Shown in pieces: positions 11,921 to 20,921 of a stretch of DNA of 64,000 nucleotides. Under the pieces are notes generated by a model. The model saw only the letters and a program-made list of their open reading frames with translations, searched no databases and was not told where the DNA came from. Source of the DNA: Microbulbifer harenosus (GTDB lineage: Bacteria; Pseudomonadota; Gammaproteobacteria; Pseudomonadales; Cellvibrionaceae); NCBI RefSeq assembly GCF_005771435.1, contig NZ_VANI01000006.1:124001-188000 (forward strand), written 5' to 3'. The position numbers were made by a program, and so were the translations under genes. The first letter of the stretch is position 1. Every line of letters starts with the position of its first letter.

Positions 11921-12086
11921 GCTAATGGTCCATGCGGAAAGTTCGGTAACTAAGGAGCAAAGCCAAAGCGCTCAGATCAAGGCGAGAAAGCGCAGGAATA
12001 GTGGAACTATTTCAAGCTTTCTCAACGCAGAGCTGGACGCTTTGGCGAAGTGAACCGTTACGCAACGTTCCGCATGGACCACTAGC
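11921..12086. repeat. MITE-like palindromic element between convergent genes
   Basis: Terminal inverted repeats of 19 bp, one mismatch apart: GCTAATGGTCCATGCGGAA at 11921-11939 and TTCCGCATGGACCACTAGC at 12068-12086. Inside, further arms pair imperfectly (AGCCAAAGCG with CGCTTTGGCG; GCGAGAAAGCG with TTTCTCAACGC), so the whole 166 bp folds as one long hairpin. The right repeat overlaps the end of the ATP-grasp gene and supplies its TAG stop. No target-site duplication was evident. It may act as a bidirectional terminator. Confidence 0.7.
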
Positions 12087-14070
12087 CCAGCACCGAAAAG
12101 CTGCAACGGGAGAAACACGGCGCGGATTCAACCTCTGTGTGCGTTACGGCCGCCGATAAAGGGCCAACTTTGCACTGCTCTACCATTTGCGCCACGGCCC
12201 GCTCGGTACCTTCCAACACTGCCTCTACTCGCCCATCCTCCAAATTTCTGACCCAGCCGGAGACTGCATGGCGTACTGCCATCAATTTAAGCCAGCGCCT
12301 GAACCCGACGTGCTGCACCTTCCCGCATACCAGCACGCGGCAGGCGACACGTGTTGCAGAGTCTGGGAGTTCGGGAAACAGCTCTCGCAGCAGTACAGCG
12401 GCGACGTCTCTTGGTAGACCTTCGTCGGGAAAATGATGTCGCCCAAGATGAGGATTACACACGGCGTTCACCACTTGCCATCGCTGTGAACAGGCATCGC
12501 GGCTGATATCCTCCATAAGAAGGTCGATGCCAGCAATAAACGGATCGAAGATAACCTGAAGAGTTCGCTCAAGCACCGACAACACACTAGGGTGAATCAG
12601 CTCGCTGACATCCATCCGCGAGACTTGAGTTTGCATCCCCTGGGGAGCTGTCTGCGAATATAACGCCGCCACCACCTTGTTGCCGATGACAAGTACCCGG
12701 TAGTGATTTAGTCGTCGCCCAGACTCATCCCCGGCACCCTCGCCCATTCCGGCCTGCTGATGGGGCTCACTGCACGGAAGCACCTCTGCCATCCAGTCGT
12801 TGTTCCTGGTGATTTTGCGGGACACCAGTCGCACGCACTCAGGTATTGCACCATGGAACAGGCAGCTGAATTTTCCGTGGCGCAATCTCAACACCGTATC
12901 CGAAAGCGTTTCTATTTCGAGATTGTGCGCAAATGCCGCCTGTTTGATCAGATCAGCCTGTCGTCGTTCGCCCTGATAAAATGCACGCGGGAATTGACTG
13001 AAACGATATACAGGAGCCAGCGCCACCTGCAACCTGCGCGGGCTCGCCGCAGTCGTAGTGGAAAGTACATGGCGGAGCAATTTTCCCGGTACGTCGACCG
13101 CACGCCCATACGAGGGAAAAACCGCATCACAGATTCCCGGATTGGAGTTGACCTCAATGACATAGACCGGCGAGTGAGCGGCGCTCGGCACCACGCCGCA
13201 ATACATAAGATCCACGCCCACTTGCACAAGGCCGGGGAAACACAGCGCAGCGCGTTCAGCTATCCTTCGGCTCTCCGCATCCAACAGGCCCAAAACCTCT
13301 ACGGTTTCCCCTCCCGCCGAAGTGTTCGCCACCGAGGCCAGTTGAACTCTTTCTCCAGTACTGGGAATCGTGTCTAACGAGATGTTCCTGCGCTCTAGCA
13401 GATCAACGTTTCGAAGGGGGTCATACCGCAGACTCGGATTGTTCCTGCGAATCCGGTTCTTGCGCTCCATTAAGTCGCGAATGGAATGGATGCCATCACC
13501 AACCACGTGTGCTGGCGTGCGCACATAGGCGGCCTCTGCCTTTCCTCCGATAACGATGACACGTATATCCTGACCTGTAAGATTCTGCTCAACGATAACC
13601 CGTGCACTGTGGTGCCGGGCCAGTTTCCAGGCGCGGTTGAACTCGTCTTCCCCGCCGATCCCGCAGGAGACACCAGCACCGGATGATCCGTCACTGGGTT
13701 TTACAGCAACTTCCCCACCGAACTCAAGAAAATACCGCAGCGCCGACGGATAATCCTCGAACACATCTCCTGCTGGCACGGGGACGCCTGCATCCGCCAT
13801 TAGTTTCTTGGCTATATGTTTTTGACGCGCGCAGTATGCATAAACTGCAGAGTTTTCGGGGGAATTCTGTCGAAAAACGATACTTCTCTGTCCATCTCGC
13901 ACCTCAAAAATCAATTTTCGATGGCGCTGGACTTCCAGATTCATTGCATTGGCCGCATGACACAGCAGCGAAATGCCAATGTCGTCACGCACGTGGAGGA
14001 AGGGTGAGTTTGAGTAGTCGTTCTCTACTGACTCCCGGACAATACTTTCTACGGGGAAAATTTCAGACAT
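12082..14070 (-). CDS. ATP-grasp ligase fused to acylphosphatase (cyanophycin-synthetase-like)
   Basis: A 662-residue protein. Residues 25-335 form an ATP-grasp domain resembling that of cyanophycin synthetase: KPSDGSSGAGV at 124-134, the GDGIHSIRDL segment at 191-200, and metal ligands D287, E306, N308 (VIEVNSN). Residues 360-570 repeat the pattern of the first domain in degenerate form; the IEVNSN equivalent reads VNAVCN, so a metal ligand is lost. Residues 575-662 are an acylphosphatase domain with GKVQHVGFRRW and VRN, i.e. catalytic Arg and Asn kept. It would activate a carboxylate as acyl-phosphate and form an amide. It lies 142 bp after the HlyD-like gene on the same strand and faces the CapA/Mur fusion. 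Substrate unknown. Confidence 0.85.
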   Translation of the reverse strand: MSEIFPVESIVRESVENDYSNSPFLHVRDDIGISLLCHAANAMNLEVQRHRKLIFEVRDGQRSIVFRQNSPENSAVYAYCARQKHIAKKLMADAGVPVPAGDVFEDYPSALRYFLEFGGEVAVKPSDGSSGAGVSCGIGGEDEFNRAWKLARHHSARVIVEQNLTGQDIRVIVIGGKAEAAYVRTPAHVVGDGIHSIRDLMERKNRIRRNNPSLRYDPLRNVDLLERRNISLDTIPSTGERVQLASVANTSAGGETVEVLGLLDAESRRIAERAALCFPGLVQVGVDLMYCGVVPSAAHSPVYVIEVNSNPGICDAVFPSYGRAVDVPGKLLRHVLSTTTAASPRRLQVALAPVYRFSQFPRAFYQGERRQADLIKQAAFAHNLEIETLSDTVLRLRHGKFSCLFHGAIPECVRLVSRKITRNNDWMAEVLPCSEPHQQAGMGEGAGDESGRRLNHYRVLVIGNKVVAALYSQTAPQGMQTQVSRMDVSELIHPSVLSVLERTLQVIFDPFIAGIDLLMEDISRDACSQRWQVVNAVCNPHLGRHHFPDEGLPRDVAAVLLRELFPELPDSATRVACRVLVCGKVQHVGFRRWLKLMAVRHAVSGWVRNLEDGRVEAVLEGTERAVAQMVEQCKVGPLSAAVTHTEVESAPCFSRCSFSVLG

Positions 14071-14212
14071 TGCACTTATCTACCCTACGGCCTGTATCGT
14101 CGCCTTACGCCGCGGAAATTGGCTGCAAAGCGACAGCATGGATAGCCAGGATCAAATACAAAGCATGTGATTTCCCAACTATCTAAACAGCCAAAAAGTT
14201 GCAAAAGCCAGA

Positions 14213-15493
14213 TCAGCGTTCGCGAAGCGCCTCTCCCGCCTGGTTAAATGGTTTTACCAGATAGTCATATATGGTTTTTGATCCGGTTTTAACATCCACG
14301 GTCGCCACCATACCCGGCACAATCGGAAACTCCTTTCCATCCCGATTAATCAACGCATCGGCATCCGTTAGAATCAATACGTGATAAAAATATTCACCGG
14401 GTTTGGTTTCATCCTGAATGGTATCGGGAGATATCATGGTAACTTTCCCATCCAGCCCGCCATATACGCTGTAGTCATATGCAGTTATCTTGACCTTGGC
14501 ATCCTGTCCTGGGTGAATGAACGCGATATCCCTGGGTGATATTTTTGCCTCAATCAACAGGCGGTCATCTAGCGGAACAATTTCCATCAAGCGGCCATTT
14601 GGAGGAATTACACCGCCAATAGTGGTCACTTCAATATCCTTAACGATACCTCGCACCGGCGATTTTAGTGTCAACCTGGTGAGGGAATCCGCGCGCCCCT
14701 CGATGATAGAGGACAAGGCCTCAACCTCCGCGCTGACGTTCGCCAACTCTTCCCGTGCGCGCACCATATATTCCGACTGAACATCCTTGATTTTCAGGTC
14801 CAGTTCGGATTTCTGCCGACTTAGCCTTAGCACTTCGACATTGCTCGCCGCGCCGGACTTAACCAGATCCCGGGTTATTGAAAGCTCACTCTGGATCAGG
14901 TCGCGGGCCTCTTTAAGACTGAACAGGGAATCCTGAAGACTTTTTTGCCGCGTTTGATATAGTCTCTTTTCTTTAAGAATCAAATCCTGATAATTTGATA
15001 ACGCCTCAGGGAACTTGAGCTCCGTACCATTCACCTCCGCACTAAGTCTGGCGGCATTGGCTAGCGCGGCCCGATAGCGGGCTTCACTTTCTTCGACATT
15101 GGAGCGGATTTTTGTCGGGTCCAGTTGCGCGAGTACTTCACCCTGCTCAACAATATCGCCTTCGGCAACATTGAGCCGTGCGAGAATCCCTCCTTCAAGC
15201 GACTGGATCACCTGCGCTCTGGAGGTCGGAATTACTTTGCCCGCTCCCTTGGAGACTTCATCCACTTTGGCGAAGTAAGACCAGGTAATGAAGCTGGCAA
15301 GCAACAGGAAAAACACCCAAATGACGCGGCGGGACTGAGAGAGTCGCGCTTCGTCTGAGCCCTCGCAGTAATGCGCACCAGCATTGTGAAAATCCGCCTC
15401 GAGAATCGCGATGTTCGCAGCCTCCTGAGGTGCTGTATTAGCACGGCTGATCGCGGATTCCGGGCTTTGTGAAACTGGGGGCACGCTGGTCAT
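14213..15493 (-). CDS. HlyD-family type I secretion membrane fusion protein
   Basis: A 426-residue periplasmic adaptor linking the inner-membrane ABC transporter to TolC. One transmembrane helix lies at about residues 52-72 (VFFLLLASFITWSYFA), followed by a lipoyl/barrel-sandwich half (VIQSLEGGILARLNVAEGDIV), a long coiled coil (residues about 130-270), and the returning barrel with GMVATVDVKTGSKTIYDYLVKP near the end, typical of LapC/HlyD proteins. Its start overlaps the stop of the ABC transporter gene by 4 bp, so the two are translationally coupled. Confidence 0.95.
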   Translation of the reverse strand: MTSVPPVSQSPESAISRANTAPQEAANIAILEADFHNAGAHYCEGSDEARLSQSRRVIWVFFLLLASFITWSYFAKVDEVSKGAGKVIPTSRAQVIQSLEGGILARLNVAEGDIVEQGEVLAQLDPTKIRSNVEESEARYRAALANAARLSAEVNGTELKFPEALSNYQDLILKEKRLYQTRQKSLQDSLFSLKEARDLIQSELSITRDLVKSGAASNVEVLRLSRQKSELDLKIKDVQSEYMVRAREELANVSAEVEALSSIIEGRADSLTRLTLKSPVRGIVKDIEVTTIGGVIPPNGRLMEIVPLDDRLLIEAKISPRDIAFIHPGQDAKVKITAYDYSVYGGLDGKVTMISPDTIQDETKPGEYFYHVLILTDADALINRDGKEFPIVPGMVATVDVKTGSKTIYDYLVKPFNQAGEALRER

Positions 15494-17676
15494 CCGTTCA
15501 CCTTTTCACGTCCCTGTTGGGCATTGGTATCCGAGGATTTGGACTCGGATGTGGCAACCTGAGCCAGTTTCTGTAAAGCGACCGCCTTGGGTGCATCAAG
15601 CACCACCTGCCCATTGTCCACTACCAGTATCCTGTCTACGAGTTGCAACGTACTGCTTCGGTGAGTGGCAAGGACAAGTGTCCGCCCCTCTACCCAGCGC
15701 TTCAGCTTTGTGATGAATCGTTTTTCCGTGACATCATCCAGAGAGGCCGTCGGTTCATCCAGCAGTACCACATTCGGGTTTCGGATAAATAGCCGGGCAA
15801 GTAGCAGTGATTGACGCTGGCCGCCGGAAAGCCCAAGACCACCTTCAAGTACAACGTGATCCATGCCTTTGGGAAGCTTGCGTACAAATTCCAGAGCGCC
15901 CGACAAGTCCAATGCCGCAATAATTTCCCGGTCGGATGCACCGGGTGCTCCGAGAGTGATATTTTCACGCAGTGTTCCGTGAAACAGGTTGGCATTCTGG
16001 GTCAACAAACCGATATCCCGACGCGTATCCGCCGGATCGATATGCCCAAAGCTGACCCCCTCCAGAGTAATTTCTCCGGCACTCGGCTCCAGCAGTCCAG
16101 AGAGGGCCTGCAACAACGTGGATTTGCCCGCTCCGTTGCGTCCTAATATGCCGATGCGTTCACCGGCCCGGATCTGCAGCGACGCCACGCTCAATGCCGG
16201 GATACTGGCATCGTCGCCGTATTTGAACGCGGCCTGGCGCAACTGGTAATTCCCCGCAACGTAGGAGAGATGCACCTTTTTACTCCCCTCCGGGTGGTCC
16301 ACTGGCAACTGCATTATCTGATCCAGACCTTTCAATGCATACTTTGCCTGCTGCCAACGACTCAGCACCTGGGTGATCTGCGCCATCGGCGCCATCATGC
16401 GTGATCCCAGAATCGAGGCAGCTACCAGCGAACCGGCCGTCATATCCCCCGACATCACCATGGGGGCGCCAAAGAGCACAATAACGGCAAATACAGACGA
16501 CTGGATATTGTGGGTCCAGGTAACCAGTTTACCAATCAGCCCTCTCAGCCGGAGATTCGACTCGGCGGTGACCGCGTTGTAGTGGTTCCATTGCTGTTGG
16601 AATCGCTGTTCCGCCTGCAGCCCCTTGATATCTTCCATTCCCTGCACAGTTTCCACCAGCATGGCATTGCGCAACGAGGATTCCCGAATGGATTCTCCGG
16701 CCAGCTGGGCAAGTTTTCCCTGCGCCAGTAGGCCGGGCACAATCAACATCACCAGTGCCACTAGGGGAATCAGCGCGAGAGGGCCGGCCACATACCACAT
16801 GAACACAAGAAAGAGGAAAAAGAACGGCATATCCGCCATGGCGAGAATGGTGGTTGACGTTACCATCTCCCGAACCTTCTCCAGCTCCCGAATCTGGGAA
16901 ATAAACGCACCGGTCGACTTGGGCCTGGCGCTGCTGCGCAACCGCACAGCGTGACCGTAAACGAGATCGGACACTCGAATATCCGCCCGCTTACCCAACA
17001 GATCGGTAACCTTAATGCGGTTTACCCGCATCAGAAAATCAAAGAACACGGCGATCATGACACCGCTGAAGAGTACATAGAGCGTGGGTATAGATTCCGC
17101 GGGTATGACCCGATCATACACCTGCTTGGAAAAGAGGATTCCGGACAGCGCCAGAATATTAGCCACCGTAGTGGCAATCATTACATGAGTGTAGGGCTTA
17201 AGGTCCCGCAGGATGATCGACCTGAACCAGTGTTTTTGTTGGGGCTTGATGTAGTCATCCACCCGAACATCGGCCACGTTGTGGGAAGGACGCAGAACCA
17301 CTACGGCACTGATTTGGGAAGCGATGGCGTCAGCTTTAATCGCCGATGCCGCCCCCTTATCACCGCTGAACACGACCGACAGACTTCCGTTCGCATCGAT
17401 GGTTTCAATGACACCTATCTGACCACTACGCAGCTGAACAACCAGCGGAAGGCGCCACGGGCTCAACATGCTGGAATCAAACTCGGTAAACCTGGCAACC
17501 AGCCCAGCCTGCCGCGCCATACTTCGCACTACGTTTTCAACAGGATCCTCCTTCCCCCAGTGGGACGCAATCCGTATATTTTCTTCTGAAAATTCAAGCC
17601 GATAGTGCCTGGCAACACAAAGTACGGCATCCACCCATTGAACATAATCCGCAATTACTTTCTGGGGACTTTCCAT
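15490..17676 (-). CDS. Type I secretion ABC transporter (LapB/HlyB-like permease-ATPase)
   Basis: A 728-residue inner-membrane exporter. An N-terminal C39-like domain (about 1-150) lacks the expected cysteine protease motif, as in non-processing HlyB/LapB transporters that handle RTX or Bap-type adhesins. Membrane segments cover about 165-450. The nucleotide-binding domain has Walker A GRNGAGKST, signature LSGGQRQS, Walker B VVLLDEP and H-loop ATHR. It sits between the tolC-like gene (32 bp upstream) and the HlyD-like gene (4-bp overlap). The nearby BapA-prefix proteins with no double-glycine leader are the obvious cargo. Confidence 0.95.
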   Translation of the reverse strand: MESPQKVIADYVQWVDAVLCVARHYRLEFSEENIRIASHWGKEDPVENVVRSMARQAGLVARFTEFDSSMLSPWRLPLVVQLRSGQIGVIETIDANGSLSVVFSGDKGAASAIKADAIASQISAVVVLRPSHNVADVRVDDYIKPQQKHWFRSIILRDLKPYTHVMIATTVANILALSGILFSKQVYDRVIPAESIPTLYVLFSGVMIAVFFDFLMRVNRIKVTDLLGKRADIRVSDLVYGHAVRLRSSARPKSTGAFISQIRELEKVREMVTSTTILAMADMPFFFLFLVFMWYVAGPLALIPLVALVMLIVPGLLAQGKLAQLAGESIRESSLRNAMLVETVQGMEDIKGLQAEQRFQQQWNHYNAVTAESNLRLRGLIGKLVTWTHNIQSSVFAVIVLFGAPMVMSGDMTAGSLVAASILGSRMMAPMAQITQVLSRWQQAKYALKGLDQIMQLPVDHPEGSKKVHLSYVAGNYQLRQAAFKYGDDASIPALSVASLQIRAGERIGILGRNGAGKSTLLQALSGLLEPSAGEITLEGVSFGHIDPADTRRDIGLLTQNANLFHGTLRENITLGAPGASDREIIAALDLSGALEFVRKLPKGMDHVVLEGGLGLSGGQRQSLLLARLFIRNPNVVLLDEPTASLDDVTEKRFITKLKRWVEGRTLVLATHRSSTLQLVDRILVVDNGQVVLDAPKAVALQKLAQVATSESKSSDTNAQQGREKVNG

Positions 17677-17708
17677 TTTACGCTCTTCTGATATACCACC
17701 GAAGGGGA

Positions 17709-19202
17709 TCAGGGTAATACCTCAACACCTTGGATAGGGCGCCCCTGAAGATCAAATGCATTTCGGATTTCGCCGACGGTATAGAGGCAATCCACCTGTA
17801 ACTTATTCAAGTCGTATTCGGTGTTATTTTTTTCTATACGCGCCTGGTACAGCTCCTGTTCCGAATTGAGCAGTTCAACCAGTGTTCTGGTTCCCAGCGC
17901 TGAGTATTGCTGCTGGTAAAGATCCCGAGTCTCCGCAATCGCGCGAAGGCGTGCATCAAGTATTGAGACACTTCTCGACAGTCCGTCGCTCTGACTTTGC
18001 GATATGCGCAGATCGCGAACCACACCGAGCCGCGCGTTGTCCTTGGCCGCTTCCGCAGCACGCAATGCAAAGCCCGCTGCATCCCGATTCGCAAAAATAC
18101 GGCCACCCTGATAGATCGGCATGGAGAGGTTTAGAAATACGGCGCTTTCGTGGTCGTTCAGAGCATTGGTATCCACGTATTCCTGATCCAGATAGCTGTT
18201 GACACTGCCATCAAGAGAGAGTGTGGGCCAGGATTGAGCTTTGGCTTCCCGTAGCTGTGCCATCGCTTCCGCGCGCTGGGCTTCGGCAAGCAGTACAGCT
18301 GGAGCGTAGCTGGCCTGCATAGGATCAATCTGGCACCCGTGCACAACGGATTCAGGAATTCCCGCGGTGAGCACTACCGGCTGTTCCGTCCCCATCAGGT
18401 TTTGCAAAACACTGCGCCAGCGCGCCAATTGTGCCTCAAGCTGCTGCCGCGTGGCCTTTGCGGATTCAATGCGGGATTGCGCCTGAAGCACATCGGAACG
18501 CGAACTCGCACCACGCTGACTCCTCAGATTCACCAGCCGGGAAATCGCCGACACTCCCTGAACCTGCTCCTCGGCGGACTTCACCAGCGCTTGATAGCGC
18601 TGTACTTCGATCGCCGCTTGGGCGGTATCCCGCGCTACCTGATCGATTTGTTGGAGTACCCGCGCCTGAGAAGCCTGGGCGCCGGCAGTCGCAGCGTCCA
18701 CGCTGCTGGAAATTTTTCCGAAGTCGTATAGGACTTGTGACAGGTACAACTGCACAGCATGACCATCGCCGTTGCCGTCATTCTCGCTGTCATAGCCTCC
18801 AACAATCCCGACATTCAGCTGGGGATAATAGCCAGCCTTTGCGGCTCGGATATTCTGTTGCTGGCGATGTAACTCGCCAACGGATTCACCAATCGCGGGA
18901 TGCCACTCAACGGCACTCAGGACGGCTTCGCGCATACCGACCTGCCTGGCACTGGAACCTCCGGCCTGCGACGGGTTAAGAGGGCGCGCACTATAGAGCG
19001 GACTTTCGGCAACTTCTCCATGTAACCGGGCTGGGCTGATCACCTGAAATTCCAGCTCGGAATCCGCCGCATATACAGTCCCGGCAGCAACGAGAAATGT
19101 CGCGAAAATCACTGTAAGTGGAATTTTCTTCTTCAGAAAGACCTTGTGGAGTTCACTGCGCGCAGTTTTTCCTGGCCTTGGCTTCGCGTATTCCTGGGTC
19201 AC
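17709..19202 (-). CDS. TolC-family outer membrane efflux/secretion protein
   Basis: A 497-residue outer-membrane channel component of the type I system. A hydrophobic signal segment lies at about 26-45 (IPLTVIFATFLVAAGTVYAA), followed by paired OEP repeats with long helices and the conserved SRSDVLQAQSRIESA and TLVELLNSEQELYQAR segments. The first codon in frame is GTG at 19202 with no clear Shine-Dalgarno, so the start is uncertain and could be a little downstream. It lies after the two Asp-Ala protein genes, separated by a terminator, and begins the transporter cluster tolC-ABC-HlyD. Confidence 0.93.
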   Translation of the reverse strand: MTQEYAKPRPGKTARSELHKVFLKKKIPLTVIFATFLVAAGTVYAADSELEFQVISPARLHGEVAESPLYSARPLNPSQAGGSSARQVGMREAVLSAVEWHPAIGESVGELHRQQQNIRAAKAGYYPQLNVGIVGGYDSENDGNGDGHAVQLYLSQVLYDFGKISSSVDAATAGAQASQARVLQQIDQVARDTAQAAIEVQRYQALVKSAEEQVQGVSAISRLVNLRSQRGASSRSDVLQAQSRIESAKATRQQLEAQLARWRSVLQNLMGTEQPVVLTAGIPESVVHGCQIDPMQASYAPAVLLAEAQRAEAMAQLREAKAQSWPTLSLDGSVNSYLDQEYVDTNALNDHESAVFLNLSMPIYQGGRIFANRDAAGFALRAAEAAKDNARLGVVRDLRISQSQSDGLSRSVSILDARLRAIAETRDLYQQQYSALGTRTLVELLNSEQELYQARIEKNNTEYDLNKLQVDCLYTVGEIRNAFDLQGRPIQGVEVLP

Positions 19203-19290
19203 TTTTATTCACTTTTTTATGCCACGTCTGATGCGAATACGCTGGCAGAACGCAGCCGGATATTTCCCTAGTACCGCGCTAAGTCTAGTT

Positions 19291-19324
19291 CAATATAAAG
19301 ACGCCGGACCTGGGTCCGGCGTCT
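19291..19324 (-). terminator. Rho-independent terminator after the small Asp-Ala protein gene
   Basis: AGACGCCGGACC (19299-19310) pairs perfectly with GGTCCGGCGTCT (19313-19324). Read on the minus strand it is followed by a T-rich stretch (TTTATATT). It separates the secreted-protein gene from the tolC-like gene. Confidence 0.85.
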
Positions 19325-19363
19325 GAGGCGTGAATATCAACTGAATAATTGAGCGTGAAAAGA

Positions 19364-20656
19364 TTAAAGCTCGTAGACTCCATTCTGTGACCAGAGACCG
19401 GCCATCGGATCATACGTATCCGGCGGCAGTATCTCGGCATCATTGGCCGCAGCGGGCTGAATGTCACTGACATTTGCAAGCAGATTGCCCAGTTCTTCCG
19501 CCGAAAGGAAGTCACTATGGAAAAAATCAATCAACAAATCTTGCAGTTGGACATACGACCCACCGCCCTCCTGGTTTGTTGAGCCGGAACAGCCACAGTC
19601 CGCACCATCACCAATAAGCAATCCTTCCAGCTGTATTGCTTCTTCAAGTGCATTTTCGAGCCTGGCCTCAACCGTATCGCGGAAGGCGGGCGATATCTCT
19701 TGCCCGCTCACCGGTACCAGCGACTCTATCGGTGTGTACTGGCTCATATCGCAACTAAGGGTGATATCGGCATCAATGTCGATATCGATATAGCAGCCAC
19801 CGTCGCCGTTTACAGCGGTCAACGGAAGGTTGCTATCAATATCCATTGCAATATCAACGTAGACGTCAATCCCGTGCAAAGTTACCTGATGGGTGTAGAC
19901 CCAGTCCCCATTAGAGACCGACACAGGATCATTTTGGGGATCGCATTCAAGACTGATATCTACATCAATATCCACGTTGATATCGCATAGATCATGACAA
20001 TGATCGTCACAGTCATCGCCATCGTCGGTGTTGTCATCCTCGCCGGTATCAGTGTCTGGATCGGCGTCGGCATCGGCGTCGGCATCGGCGTCGGCGTCGG
20101 CGTCGGCGTCGGCATCTGAGTCTGCATCCGCATCGGTGTCGTCCTCCGAATCCGGGGGAATCGGCGAAGGCATGCTCGGGGAGGGTGATAGCGCAGGCGG
20201 CGGGGAAACGGCGAAGCCCGCGCTGGAAGAATTGTTACCATCAGACGATGCCACGCCAGCAATACCCAATGCCGATAGCCCCGCCCACAACCCCGAAGAT
20301 ACATTTAGCAAACTACCGGCTGTATTCCCGGATAAAGCGGAGCTGCCCTCTACCGAGGCAAACGATAATGCTGTTCCATCCGCTGAATACTGCGCAATCT
20401 GCACTTCACCCGTGTTGGGATTCTCCAGAAAAAGTTCGGTCGGTGTTTCCACCGTATCGGGACCGAAGAAATTCGCGATCATGATGACTTCTGCAGAAGC
20501 CAATTGAATGATCAGGTCGCTGCCTGATCGGCTCCACGAAATAATGTCGCTCTGCGACAACGGTAATTTGACAAACCCTGAAGAATTTAAAGCCACTCTA
20601 GTGGAATCAAATGATGTCAAGGTGCCGTCCAGTTTATCGACTACCTGCGTTAGCAT
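19364..20656 (-). CDS. Secreted BapA-prefix protein with short Asp-Ala tract
   Basis: A 430-residue, very acidic protein, paralog of its upstream neighbour. Residues 1-105 match the BapA/LapA-type N-terminal prefix (LSQSDIISWSRSGSDLIIQL, LFLENPNTGEVQIAQ). A hydrophobic helix at 123-137 and a Pro/Ser linker at 151-170 precede 13 Asp-X dipeptides (residues 175-199). Then come a Cys/His cluster (CDDHCHDLCD), three segments alternating Asp with Ile/Val (residues 226-238, 262-274, 288-302), and a conserved C-terminal region ending in WSQNGVYEL that probably carries the type I secretion signal. There are no RTX GGxGxD repeats. Function unknown; surface retention or adhesion is likely. Confidence 0.85.
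   Translation of the reverse strand: MLTQVVDKLDGTLTSFDSTRVALNSSGFVKLPLSQSDIISWSRSGSDLIIQLASAEVIMIANFFGPDTVETPTELFLENPNTGEVQIAQYSADGTALSFASVEGSSALSGNTAGSLLNVSSGLWAGLSALGIAGVASSDGNNSSSAGFAVSPPPALSPSPSMPSPIPPDSEDDTDADADSDADADADADADADADADADPDTDTGEDDNTDDGDDCDDHCHDLCDINVDIDVDISLECDPQNDPVSVSNGDWVYTHQVTLHGIDVYVDIAMDIDSNLPLTAVNGDGGCYIDIDIDADITLSCDMSQYTPIESLVPVSGQEISPAFRDTVEARLENALEEAIQLEGLLIGDGADCGCSGSTNQEGGGSYVQLQDLLIDFFHSDFLSAEELGNLLANVSDIQPAAANDAEILPPDTYDPMAGLWSQNGVYEL
20060..20134 (-). repeat. Short (Asp-Ala)n-coding tract
   Basis: Hexanucleotide GAY-GCN tract coding for 13 Asp-X dipeptides inside the 430-residue protein. Nearly all X are Ala. It is the short counterpart of the much longer tract in the paralog. 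Confidence 0.9.
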
Positions 20657-20693
20657 CCTGCCTACCCTTACTTTTTCATCATCCTATGATGAA
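20657..20693 (-). promoter_or_regulatory. Leader hairpin and CsrA/RsmA-like GGA sites of the small Asp-Ala gene
   Basis: On the sense (minus) strand TTCATCA and TGATGAA (20675-20693) enclose the loop TAGGA. A second GGA overlaps the start codon (CAGGATG). The paralog has the same layout with different stem bases, which supports a real RNA or DNA palindrome. A GGA in a loop plus one at the start is typical of CsrA/RsmA-controlled messages; the match to the full CsrA consensus is partial. Confidence 0.5.
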
Positions 20694-20785
20694 GCCCAGA
20701 TCCAATTGATGAAGGTTTTCTCTGACATCGAAAACCTAAAGAACAGTTTTTGGACAACATGCCCTCTTTTTGATCAAGAACATAT

Positions 20786-20819
20786 GGTATGGCTGAGTTA
20801 TTCGTTGATTTCAAGCAGA
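20786..20819 (-). promoter_or_regulatory. Conserved 34-bp upstream block, copy 1
   Basis: This block is nearly identical (2-3 differences) to 23011-23044, upstream of the paralog. On the minus strand it contains TTGAAA and, 19 bp on, TACCAT, a possible sigma-70 promoter with long spacing. Conservation in otherwise diverged upstream DNA implies shared control. Confidence 0.5.
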
Positions 20820-20842
20820 TGGCATCAGTACTGGAATTCCTG

Positions 20843-20880
20843 GGCGCAAAAAAAAGACACCGGGTTTTTAGCCCGGTGTC
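20843..20880 (-). terminator. Rho-independent terminator after the large Asp-Ala protein gene
   Basis: GACACCGGG (20856-20864) pairs with CCCGGTGTC (20872-20880). On the minus strand it is followed by eight Ts. It lies 42 bp after the stop of the 651-residue protein, so that gene is probably transcribed alone. Confidence 0.93.
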
Positions 20881-20921
20881 TGAGTCGCCCATATCAACTG
20901 GGGCGTATGAAAGCGAGTATG

